Part shown: positions 1-6,643 of the stretch, one piece after another
Numbering within the stretch: position 1 is the first letter of the stretch
Layout: each line of letters opens with the position of its first letter
NCBI GenBank assembly: GCA_013816685.1
Contig: JACDDX010000081.1
Location: 1-7,356, forward strand
Reading direction: 5' to 3'
Length of the DNA: 7,356 bases
Source of the DNA: Gemmatimonadales bacterium
Lineage (GTDB): Bacteria; Gemmatimonadota; Gemmatimonadetes; Gemmatimonadales; GWC2-71-9
Translations under genes and position numbers: made by a program
The notes under the pieces: model-generated
Told to the model about the DNA's origin: nothing
Database searches by the model: none
What the model saw: the letters and a program-made list of their open reading frames with translations, nothing else

Positions 1-1
1 C

Positions 2-1774
2 AGCCAGGCTCTTGGCGCAGAGCTGCCGCGACGCGGGCGACTCGGTGTAGAAGACGCCCATGGTGCGGCCGGTGCGGAAGAGCTCACGGGTGGCCTCGTC
101 GTCGCCCGCGTCGGACGAGGTGTAGTCGATGATGCGGCCGGTGTTGTCGTGCACGGCGTCGATCGTGTCGCGGATGACGGCGAGCGAGCGATTGCCGAGC
201 AGGTCGATCTTCACCAGCCCCGCGTCCTCGGTCCCGTCCTTCTCGAACTGGATCACCGGCACCGTCAGGTCCTCGTGCTTCGCGAGCGTCTTGGCGGCGG
301 GCTCGACCGGCACGTAGTTGGTGAGCGCGTCGGGGACGATGACGACGCCGCCCGAGTGCAGCGACAGCAGCCGCGGCAGCCCGACCAGCGTCGACGCGTG
401 CCGGGCCAGATCGCGCCAGCCGGGCGCCAGGTCGAGCTCCTTGAAGTTCGGGTGCTCGGCCAGGAGCGCGTCGAACGATTCGTTCTCATGGTAGTGGGGG
501 ATCCGGCGCGTGACCTCGCGGATCTCGCCCGGCGGGCGCCCGTACACCTTGGCGGTCTCCCGCAGCGCGCCGGCCAGTCGGAAGCAGTTGTGGTTGGCGA
601 CCATCGCCGCGCGGGGCAGGGGATAGGTCCTGAAGACGTAGGCCAGCACGTCGTCGCGCTCGTCCCAGGGAAAATCGAGATCGATGTCGGGTGGATCCTT
701 CCGCTCGGGATTGAGGAACCGCTCGAACAGAAGGCCGGCGCCGAGCGGCTCGACGTGGGTGATGCCGAGGCAGTAGCTCACCACCGAGTTGGCGACCGAG
801 CCGCGTCCGCAGTGGGTGGGGCCGTGGCGCACGATGTCCTGCACCACGAGGAAGTAGTCGGCGAAGCCCCTCGCGCCGATGATGCCGAGCTCGTGGTCGA
901 GCCGCGTCCGCGTCATGGAGGAAAGGGTGCCGTAGCGCCGCTCAGCGCCCGCATACGCCTCGGTGCGGAGCCGCTGAAAGGCGTCGGTCACGTCGGCGAG
1001 CCGGGGCGCGATGGCGCGGCCCATCGGGATGCGGTACTCACACCGCTCGGCGATCTCGTGCGCGGTGTGCACCGCCTCGGGGCAGTCGGGAAAATGGCGC
1101 GCGACAACATCCGCGGGGCGGAGCCAGGCGTCTCGTGGCCAGATCTCGTCGGGCGGCACTGCCGCCAATGTGGTGTTGAGCGCGATGGCGCGGAGCAGGC
1201 GATGGCGGGTCCAGTCTTCGGGATGGGCCATGACGGCGCCGCCGGTGACGACGGGCGGGATGCCGAGCCGGCGCGCGGCGGCGAGCACGACGTGGCGCGT
1301 TTTGCCGGGGCGGAGCTCGGCGTAGAGGTCGCGGGTTCCGCTGGCCCGGGCCACGCGCTCGAGCAGTGCCGTGTCCCGGGAAAGGAGGATCAATCCGTCG
1401 CGGTCGTGAGCCAGCGAGCCGGCGAGCTCGTCGGGCGCGGGCGCGTCCACCTGCGGCTCGATCCGGCTGCCGCGTCTCCGCCGTCCCGTGTGCCAGTGAA
1501 TGCGGCTGATCGCGCGGCAGAGTGCACCCCAACCGCGCTCGCTGGTGGCGAGGGCGACGGTCTCCTCGCTGCCCTGCACCAGGTGGGCGCCGAGGATGGG
1601 GCGCACGCCGGCGGCGTCGCAGGCGCGCTGGAACTCGATGGCGCCGTAAACGCCGTTGGTGTCGGTGCACGCCAGCGCCCGGAAGCCGCGCGTGGCGGCG
1701 GCCTCGGCCATCACCTCGGGGCTCGAGACGCCGAGGCCGAAGGAGAAGTGGGTGTGGGCGTGCAGATGGACCAT
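2..1774 (-). CDS. dnaE2: DnaE2-like DNA polymerase III alpha subunit (error-prone type), C-terminus cut by window edge
   Basis: C-family DNA polymerase that extends primers, probably in damage-tolerant synthesis. The minus frame is open for 591 codons from ATG 1774-1772 to the left edge, so roughly the C-terminal 40-45% is missing. The PHP domain starts at once with HLHAHTHFSF (residues 3-12), which argues for this start. GRGS lies near residues 323-326, followed by ANS and YCLGIT. The catalytic block PPDIDLDF carries D363 and D365, and KIDLLGNRSL supplies the third aspartate, D524. The PPDID and ANS/CLGIT wording resembles DnaE2/ImuC more than housekeeping DnaE1 (family knowledge). The putative LexA box just upstream supports an SOS role. 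No imuA or imuB is visible; they could lie outside the window. The DnaE family is certain; the DnaE2 subtype is likely but not proven without the C-terminus. Confidence 0.88.
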   Translation of the reverse strand, partial: MVHLHAHTHFSFGLGVSSPEVMAEAAATRGFRALACTDTNGVYGAIEFQRACDAAGVRPILGAHLVQGSEETVALATSERGWGALCRAISRIHWHTGRRRRGSRIEPQVDAPAPDELAGSLAHDRDGLILLSRDTALLERVARASGTRDLYAELRPGKTRHVVLAAARRLGIPPVVTGGAVMAHPEDWTRHRLLRAIALNTTLAAVPPDEIWPRDAWLRPADVVARHFPDCPEAVHTAHEIAERCEYRIPMGRAIAPRLADVTDAFQRLRTEAYAGAERRYGTLSSMTRTRLDHELGIIGARGFADYFLVVQDIVRHGPTHCGRGSVANSVVSYCLGITHVEPLGAGLLFERFLNPERKDPPDIDLDFPWDERDDVLAYVFRTYPLPRAAMVANHNCFRLAGALRETAKVYGRPPGEIREVTRRIPHYHENESFDALLAEHPNFKELDLAPGWRDLARHASTLVGLPRLLSLHSGGVVIVPDALTNYVPVEPAAKTLAKHEDLTVPVIQFEKDGTEDAGLVKIDLLGNRSLAVIRDTIDAVHDNTGRIIDYTSSDAGDDEATRELFRTGRTMGVFYTESPASRQLCAKSLA

Positions 1775-1784
1775 GGAGCCTCTG

Positions 1785-1799
1785 GTTCGGTATTTGTTC
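1785..1799 (-). promoter_or_regulatory. Putative LexA (SOS) box, GTTC-N7-GTTC
   Basis: The plus strand reads GTTCGGTATTTGTTC, a perfect GTTC-N7-GTTC direct repeat ending 10 bases before the polymerase start codon. This is the LexA recognition form established for Alphaproteobacteria such as Rhodobacter. A DnaE2 gene is a classic LexA target, so repression in the absence of DNA damage is inferred. A possible -35 hexamer for the same gene, TTGACG on the minus strand, sits at 1843-1838, but no good -10 was seen 17 bases downstream of it. The eight fixed bases could occur by chance in a few percent of such promoter regions. Confidence 0.55.
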
Positions 1800-1852
1800 G
1801 GTTTACCTCTTCGAATGTGCGTTGTGAGGGTGGCAGTCGTCAAGCGCTTTCG

Positions 1853-1886
1853 TGTGATGTTCACATGAGCTATTTTAAAGTATCAT
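1853..1886 (+). promoter_or_regulatory. Candidate promoter and operator of the toxin-antitoxin operon
   Basis: A perfect inverted repeat TGTGA-TGT-TCACA lies at 1853-1865. It overlaps a -35-like TTCACA (1860-1865). A -10-like TATCAT follows at 1881-1886 inside a short AT-rich patch, with a rather tight 15-base spacer. The antitoxin Shine-Dalgarno GGAG is at 1897-1900. Xre-type antitoxins normally repress their own operon by binding palindromes over the promoter, so this repeat is the obvious candidate operator. The repeat is seen directly; its function is inferred. Confidence 0.35.
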
Positions 1887-1905
1887 TTGGCCACCTGGAG
1901 TGACG

Positions 1906-2442
1906 ATGCCTGCGAGATCTGCTGGCCGGCCGCGAACGACGAAGCGGCCTAACCGTCCCGGCAGAACCCGGACTCCATCCACGGCCGCGCTCTGGGAGGA
2001 ATTCCTCCAGCGAAAGCGGCCGCTCGGATCCCTGAATGCCATTGCGCCCATGAGCCGGATCGACCTGGTGAAACACGGAGTCCCCCCTGAGGCGCTCGGC
2101 CTTCTCGCGGCCGATATGGGGATTACCCGGGAGCAGTTGTACGTCACGCTGGGTGTGCCGCGGGCCACGATGGAGCGCAAGGTGCGCCAGCATCGGCGCC
2201 TCAACCAGGATGAGAGTGAGCGCGTCGTCGGGGTCGCACGGCTCGTGGGGCAGGTCGAGCAGATGGTGCGCGACTCCGGTGATCCCGACGGATTCGATGC
2301 CGCTCGCTGGACCGCGAGCTGGCTGCAGCGTTCCCTGCCGGCGCTGGGAGGCGCCCGGCCCGGTGAGCTGATGGACACGGCGGAGGGGCGGGAGATCGTC
2401 TCGGGTCTCGTCGCCCAGATGCAATCCGGCGCGTACGCCTGA
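1906..2442 (+). CDS. Xre/MbcA/ParS-type antitoxin (DUF2384 toxin-binding domain)
   Basis: Antitoxin that should bind and neutralise the RES toxin encoded directly downstream and repress their shared promoter. The 178-residue protein begins with a basic, proline-rich tail of about 25 residues. A helical Xre-like region follows, with the segment ITREQLYVTLGVPRATMERK near the middle. It ends in a typical DUF2384 tail: a WL segment, PALGGARPGELMDTAEG and a short closing helix. ATG 1906 is chosen because GGAG (1897-1900) sits five bases upstream; the in-frame GTG at 1900 overlaps that ribosome site. The stop TGA (2440-2442) is six bases before the toxin start and in the same reading frame. The long basic N-terminal tail is the only unusual part. 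The family call is firm because of the RES partner. Confidence 0.88.
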   Translation: MPARSAGRPRTTKRPNRPGRTRTPSTAALWEEFLQRKRPLGSLNAIAPMSRIDLVKHGVPPEALGLLAADMGITREQLYVTLGVPRATMERKVRQHRRLNQDESERVVGVARLVGQVEQMVRDSGDPDGFDAARWTASWLQRSLPALGGARPGELMDTAEGREIVSGLVAQMQSGAYA

Positions 2443-2448
2443 CGTCAC

Positions 2449-2931
2449 TTGGGCGTGCTGACGCTGTGGCGGATCGGGTCGGACACACCGGACTACGCCG
2501 CGGATGACCTCGCGGGTGTCGGTGCGGAGCGAAGCGGCGGGAGATGGAACCGCAAGGGGACACGAATGGTGTACGCGTCGACGTCCCGCGCGTTGGCCTG
2601 CCTGGAGACGCTGGCCCACCTCGGCAGTGGCGATCTGCCGCTCAACCGCTATCTCGCTGCGGTCACCCTGACCAGCGACGACTGGGTCGCACGAACCGTC
2701 TTCGATTCCGCGACCCACGTGGGCTGGGATGCGGAGCCGCCGGGGCTGGTGTCGCTCGACTGGGGAAATCGCTGGTCGACCGGTCGATCGAGCCTGCTCG
2801 CCGAAGTGCCGTCCGTCATCGTACCGGAGGAATCCAACGTGCTCATCAATCCACTGCACCCGGCGGCCACGACCCTGGTCTCCCGGAAAATCCGCCGGTG
2901 GGCCTACGATGCCAGGCTGAGGTCGGTATGA
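2449..2931 (+). CDS. RES-domain toxin (NAD-depleting or ADP-ribosylating type)
   Basis: Toxin of the Xre-RES module. Characterised relatives (MbcT, ParT, RES-Xre toxins) degrade NAD+ or ADP-ribosylate a host enzyme. The 160-residue length matches the family. All hallmark positions are visible: WR near the start, GGRWN with the conserved arginine at R32, VYAS with Y42, ALACLETLAH with E53 and H57, VPSVIVPEES with S122, and the closing NVLINPLHP near residues 130-138. These match the Arg-Glu-Ser set that names the domain, so the toxin looks catalytically intact. The start is TTG 2449 or GTG 2455; no ATG is available and no good Shine-Dalgarno is seen. Translation therefore probably depends on coupling to the antitoxin, whose stop lies six bases upstream. 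The stop is six bases from the convergent hsdR stop. Confidence 0.9.
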   Translation: MGVLTLWRIGSDTPDYAADDLAGVGAERSGGRWNRKGTRMVYASTSRALACLETLAHLGSGDLPLNRYLAAVTLTSDDWVARTVFDSATHVGWDAEPPGLVSLDWGNRWSTGRSSLLAEVPSVIVPEESNVLINPLHPAATTLVSRKIRRWAYDARLRSV

Positions 2932-2937
2932 GGTAAG

Positions 2938-4986
2938 TCAGGCAACCTTGTTGTACACGCTCTTTCCTTCGCCCTGATAGCTCTCGTACACGTGCTCAAA
3001 CAGCACCGACACCTTCTGCTCGAAGAGTTCCGGCGTATAGACGCGCGGCAGTCCATCGTCGAGCGTGTCCTCGATCGTGAGCCTCACCCGCGCGCGTGGT
3101 TGGGCCTTCTGTCGCCAGTCGAGCACGACGGTCGCCTTCACCTTTTCCAGTAGCTGCCGCGCCACCTTCTTGACCTCCCCGCGCTCCTCGGTGCTCAGGT
3201 CAGGGCCCGGCCGGGTGAGCAGGTCGAACACGGTGAGCTCCTCCTCGCTCACTGCTCGCGCACGTGCCGCTGCTGCTCCTCGGAGAGCGCCTGGCTCAGG
3301 CCGATCAACTCCCGGAACAGCTCGTCGATGTTCCGGCTGCCGGCGTTGTAGGAGTCGATAAGGAATTCGAATCGCTCCAGGTAGTCGATTCGAGTCCCGT
3401 TCAGTTCCACCATGCGGCCAAGCTGGGCCGAATCACGGCCTTGAGCTGCTCCAGCTCGACGTTCTTGCGGTTCGACTTCTCGAACCGCTTCGCCAGCATC
3501 CCAAAATCGATGTCGGCCAGGTTGATGAGCGCCCTTCGATCGGGCTGCCCGGGCTCGGTCCCCAGAATACGGTAGCCGTCCGCGGCGATGGACTGGTCGA
3601 GCAGCACGTTGATCGACCTCATCACCTCCGAGATGTCACCCACCTTCTCCGGCTCCGTCCGTTCGCGGATCGCCCCCGCAATGGTGGCGAGACTCATCAC
3701 CCGAACCCAGAATCCCACCAGGACGGGGTCCGGCTTTACGGCGCACGGGTGTGGTCCCGTCCTGACCGCGGCCATAGATGGACAGTGCCTTTTCCAGCGA
3801 CACAAAGACGTTGGCGTAATCCACGATGAGGCCGCTGTGCTTGCCCGGATACACCCGGTTGGCCCGGGCGATGGTCTGCATGAGCGTCTGGTTCCGCATC
3901 GGCTTGTCGAGATAGATCGTCGAGCAGCTCGGTGCGTCGAAGCCGGTCAGCCACATGGCGCAGACGAAGACCAGACGGACCGGGTCGTCGGGGTCCTTGA
4001 ACTTCTCGTCCGGCGGTTCCTCGTTCATCCGCTTCCGGTGCGGCGCGATGTCGAGACCCAGCCCGCGCATTTCGGGCGATCTCGTTCTGCTCCGACGAGA
4101 CGACCAACGCCATGTCCGTCGTCCGGAGGACCTCGAGCCGGCGGCTGAGCTCGGCGAATTCGTCGGTGAGCGCGTCCTTGGGGTAGTGCCTGGCTATCTC
4201 TCGTTCGGCCCGCGCACGTTCAGCCTCCCAGTGCCTCCGCACCTTGTCGTGCATCCGGAGCGCGGTGGCCTTGTCGATCGAGACCATCATCGCCTTGCCC
4301 TGAAAGCCGCGGCCGAGGAAATGACCGACGACGTCGCGGGCAATCGCCTCCAGCCGGTCGTCGCGGGTGATCAGGTGATACTGGCGGCCGAGCCGGCGGG
4401 CGAGCTGGTCCTCCTGCCGCTCGTCGAGCTGCGCCGCCTCGACAAGGTCGTAGATCTCCTCGTTGAGGCGGGGATTCTCGAGCCTGAGCTCGGGCGTCCG
4501 ATTCTCGTAGTAGAGCGGAACCGTCGCGCCATCCTCCACCGACTGCTCGAAGTCGTAGATCGAGACGTAATCGCCGAAGACCTCGCGGGTGCGTTCCTCT
4601 CCCGCGATGAGTGGCGTGCCGGTAAAGGCAAGGAACAGCGCCCGGGGCAGCGCCGACCGCATATTGAGGGCGAGGGTGTCGTACTGGCTCCGGTGCGCCT
4701 CGTCGGTCAGCACGATGACGTCGCGCCGGTCGGAGAGGACTTCCGCTGACTGGAACTTGTGGATCAGGGTAAAGACGTAGCGATGGTTACCGCGCAGCAA
4801 CCCGCGCAGCACGGCTCCGGACTGGGCGTGGCACTCCTCCGCCTCCACTTCGCTCACCGCGCCGGCGGCCTTGAAGGTCTTCGCGATCTGATCGTCCAGC
4901 TCGATCCGGTCGGTGACCAACATCTGGAGATGTTCTGCCAACTGGTGGATGCGCGTCCCGAACAGCGCGACGCACTCCGCCAGCAA
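2938..4986 (-). pseudogene. hsdR: Broken hsdR: type I restriction enzyme R subunit (helicase and C-terminal parts only)
   Basis: HsdR is the ATP-driven translocase and nuclease subunit of type I restriction enzymes. Recognisable parts in order are LVTDRIELDDQI (motif Ia, near 4920-4885), LTDEAHRSQ (DEAH at 4704-4693), FTGTP, KAMMVSIDKATA, FVCAMWLTGFDAPS (motif V), LMQTIARANRV (motif VI), and the HsdR C-terminal domain ending YTPELFEQK...VFEHVYESY-like. The N-terminal nuclease domain and the GSGKS Walker A are absent. Inside are an extra A near 4070-4073, an out-of-frame deletion of several tens of codons near 3735-3746, a lost base near 3425-3430, and a lost base at about 3251 giving TGA at 3251-3249. 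A TAG (4989-4987) precedes the leftmost open stretch, whose TTG start is only formal. No hsdM or hsdS is present. The product cannot be active. Confidence 0.9.
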
Positions 4987-4987
4987 C

Positions 4988-5137
4988 TAAGCCGCGCGCC
5001 AGAGATTCAGGAACTCCTGCGTAATACGGATAGCGAAAATACTCCAGCAACTCGGCCACGATCGCCTCCACCAGAGCCCCCGCAGGAATGACGACGGGGC
5101 GCGCATCCCCGTCCGCAACTCCGACCACATCAACCAT
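4988..5137 (-). other. Unrecognised short open stretch at the broken 5' edge of hsdR
   Basis: This is unassigned DNA between two truncated defence genes. On the minus strand an ORF starts at ATG 5137-5135, with AGGCGAG-like purines just upstream, and begins MVDVVGVADGDARPVV. It continues with a helical-looking piece, ALVEAIVAELLEYFRYPYY, then AGVPESLARG. Removing one base near 4987 would join it in frame to LLAECVALFGTRIHQLAEHL, which precedes the recognisable HsdR helicase. It could be the start of an unrelated gene fused to the hsdR remnant, or meaningless filler. I do not recognise the family. The frame is open, but coding status is unproven. Confidence 0.25.
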
Positions 5138-5397
5138 ACTCGCCTCACTTGAGCTATGTATAAGAGCGACCCGGGCACTCATCGGCTCCGTAGTCTATGT
5201 CGACCACGGGCTCTACAGCAGAACGCAGGTTCCGCAATCGCTCATCATTGATGGCCAACAGCGAGTCACGACTCTCATGCTCGTTCTTGCGGCCCACCGC
5301 GAAGCTCTAAGCGACAGAGAAAGCGCGGAGGTTACCCCACGACGCTTGACGAATTACGACCTCGTTACCAACGCAGCAGAGAACTACCGGATAGCGA
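5027..5397. repeat. 10-bp direct repeat CGGATAGCGA bracketing the DUF262 fragment
   Basis: CGGATAGCGA occurs at 5027-5036 and again at 5388-5397 in the same orientation. The pair brackets the unassigned filler and the DUF262 remnant, and the second copy falls at the point where DUF262 similarity stops. It could be a target duplication or recombination endpoint. Chance 10-base repeats are common in a window this size, so the placement is the only argument in its favour. Confidence 0.25.
5152..5170. mobile_element. Sequence resembling a Tn5/IS50 outside end
   Basis: The 19 bases AGCTATGTATAAGAGCGAC share the block TGTATAAGAG (5157-5166) with the IS50 outside end. By eye, 13 of 19 positions match that end (written ACTTGTGTATAAGAGTCAG). 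It sits about ten bases before the first recognisable DUF262 residue. No transposase and no second copy is present in the window, so at most this is a relic end of an IS4-superfamily element. It may equally be chance. Confidence 0.2.
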
Positions 5398-5402
5398 GCT
5401 GA
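5178..5402 (+). pseudogene. DUF262 (GmrS/SspE-like) defence gene fragment
   Basis: DUF262 proteins are nucleotide-dependent components of antiphage nucleases such as GmrSD and SspE. The DGQQR motif is essential in them. This fragment reads IGSVVYVDHGLYSRTQVPQ, then LIIDGQQRVTTL with DGQQR at 5250-5264, then a helix LMLVLAAHREAL and the TPRRLTNYDLV segment, ending NYRIAS and TGA at 5400-5402. Only about 70 of the usual several hundred residues remain. Similarity begins abruptly near 5178, and the in-frame residues upstream are not DUF262-like. It is therefore cut at both ends. It reads away from the broken hsdR, and both genes have lost the ends facing the junction. It is inactive as it stands. 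Confidence 0.75.
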
Positions 5403-5438
5403 GCGAAGGACTTGGCTCCTGACAAGGAATCCGCTCCC

Positions 5439-6056
5439 ATGACAAAGAAGGGCTCCGCTACGGTGAAGTCCGACGACTACGCAATCCTCGCCGGACGGAG
5501 CGATGCGGTCCTCGAAGCCCGAACCGGCCGGACCTGGACTCAATGGGTCGACCTGCTCGATTCGGCCGGGGCGTCCGCTTGGCCGCACCCAGCGATCGCC
5601 CGGCACATCATCGACACGTATGGCCTCTCGGGTTGGTGGGCGCAGGGCGTCACTGTCGGCTACGAGCGCATCAAAGGACTCCGCGCCGTCGGGCAGCGCC
5701 GGGACGGCCGGTTCGAGGTGACCAAGAGCCGGATGTTCGCCGTTCCGCTGGAGCGGCTCTACGAGGCGTTCCATGACGCGCACGTGCGGCGGCGCTGGCT
5801 CACGGGGGTCGAGCCGGAGATCCGCGCGAGCACACCCGACAGGTCCATGCGGATGGGATGGCCCGACGGCACGTCGGTCGCCATCGGCTTCACGCGCCGA
5901 GGCGAGTCGAAGAGTCAGGCGGCGATACAGCATGAGAGGCTGCCGGACGGGGCCACGGCCGTGCGGATGAAGGAGTTCTGGTCCGAGCGGCTGGACGCCC
6001 TGACGAAGGTTCTCGCGCCCGCGACGGGCAAGACCGCACCCGCGGGACCATCGTAG
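5439..6056 (+). CDS. DUF4287 plus SRPBCC/AHSA1-like protein
   Basis: A 205-residue cytosolic protein of unknown substrate. The first half fits DUF4287: AVLEARTGRTWTQWVDLLD, then HPAIARHIIDTYGLSGWWAQ and VGYERIKGLR. The second half looks like a short AHSA1/SRPBCC ligand-binding fold: FEVTKSRMFAVPLERLYEAF, then a WPDGTSVAIGF strand pair, and a closing helix FWSERLDALTKVL. AHSA1-type domains bind small hydrophobic ligands or partner proteins, but no ligand can be read from the sequence. ATG 5439 is chosen because AAGGA (5424-5428) lies ten bases upstream; the in-frame TTG at 5412 has its purines almost touching it. The gene stands alone, directly after the DUF262 remnant, and converges on the VOC gene across 89 bases. 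Domain calls are from memory of the families. Confidence 0.8.
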   Translation: MTKKGSATVKSDDYAILAGRSDAVLEARTGRTWTQWVDLLDSAGASAWPHPAIARHIIDTYGLSGWWAQGVTVGYERIKGLRAVGQRRDGRFEVTKSRMFAVPLERLYEAFHDAHVRRRWLTGVEPEIRASTPDRSMRMGWPDGTSVAIGFTRRGESKSQAAIQHERLPDGATAVRMKEFWSERLDALTKVLAPATGKTAPAGPS

Positions 6057-6145
6057 ATCCAGCGGCCACGACACCACCGCCGCGGTGCTCACCTGGGGCT
6101 GGCATCTGCTCGCGACGCGCCCGCTGCGCCTCAGGCTGCGCGCAC

Positions 6146-6643
6146 TCAGCCCTTCGACGCCCGCTCGAGCTCCGCGATATCGAACTTCTTCATCTTGAGC
6201 ATCGCCGCCATCGCCCGGGACGATTTCTGCTTGTCAGGATCGCTCATCAGCTTCGGCAGCACGGTCGGGATCACCTGCCACGACAGGCCGTACTTGTCCT
6301 TGAGCCAGCCGCACTGCTGAGCCTTGGGATCGCCACCTTCGGACAGCCGGTTCCAGTAGTGGTCGACCTCGTCCTGGGTCTCGCACATGATCTGGAACGA
6401 GATCGCCTCAGTGAACTTGAACAACGGACCGCCGTTGAGCGCGGTAAACGGCTGTCCGTTGAGCTCGAATGCGGCCACCATGACGGAGCCCGGCGGCCGC
6501 CCGTGCACCTCCTGACCGGCTTCGGGGTAACGCGAGATGGCGCCCATTTTCGAATTCTTGAATATCCCGGTGTAGAACCGGGCCGCCTCTTCGGCCTGCG
6601 TGTCGAACCACAGGCATGGGGTGAGTCGTTGTGCGTCAGTCAT
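6146..6643 (-). CDS. PhnB-like VOC superfamily protein (3-demethylubiquinone methyltransferase-like family)
   Basis: Glyoxalase-fold protein of the PhnB / 3-dmu-9_3-mt group. The old methyltransferase name is not functionally reliable, and the true reaction is unknown. The 165 residues are full length for the family. Visible signatures are LTPCLWFDTQAEEAARFYTGIF at the start, VMVAAFELNGQPFTALNGGP, ISFQIMCETQDEVDHYWNRL, CGWLKDKYGLSWQVIP, and the C-terminal MAAMLKMKKFDIAELERA. AGGAG (6655-6651 on the minus strand) lies seven bases before ATG 6643-6641. The ATG overlaps the TGA of the preceding remnant as ATGA. This suggests one transcript and coupled translation with the GNAT gene upstream. Confidence 0.92.
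   Translation of the reverse strand: MTDAQRLTPCLWFDTQAEEAARFYTGIFKNSKMGAISRYPEAGQEVHGRPPGSVMVAAFELNGQPFTALNGGPLFKFTEAISFQIMCETQDEVDHYWNRLSEGGDPKAQQCGWLKDKYGLSWQVIPTVLPKLMSDPDKQKSSRAMAAMLKMKKFDIAELERASKG

Noticed and set aside
1842..1849. Palindrome AAGCGCTT in the divergent promoter region
   Set aside because: Eight-base palindromes are common by chance. No second copy or spacing logic supports an operator.
149..1903. Plus-strand open frame of 584 codons opposite the polymerase gene
   Set aside because: Its translation is low-complexity Arg/Gly/Ala/Val with no family motifs, while the opposite strand has all DnaE catalytic motifs. It is a shadow of a GC-rich gene.
1870..2859. Minus-strand open frame of 329 codons opposite the toxin-antitoxin operon
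   Set aside because: No recognisable domain. It lies antisense to two intact genes with diagnostic motifs.
2932..2937. Search for a bidirectional terminator between the toxin and hsdR stops
   Set aside because: The gap is six bases with no hairpin, so nothing can be called.
3955..4749. Plus-strand open frame of 264 codons opposite hsdR
   Set aside because: Antisense to clear HsdR helicase motifs, with no domain of its own.
6075..6087. Palindrome CACCGC-C-GCGGTG in the convergent SRPBCC/VOC gap, considered as a terminator
   Set aside because: The stem is only five to six pairs and no T-tract follows on either strand. It is not a convincing intrinsic terminator.
5307..6092. Minus-strand open frame of 261 codons opposite the SRPBCC gene
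   Set aside because: The sequence is compositionally shadow-like, and the plus frame carries the domain signatures and ribosome site.
6126..6144. CTGCGC repeated around CTCAGG beside the VOC stop, considered as a regulatory repeat
   Set aside because: Very short, GC-rich and expected by chance.
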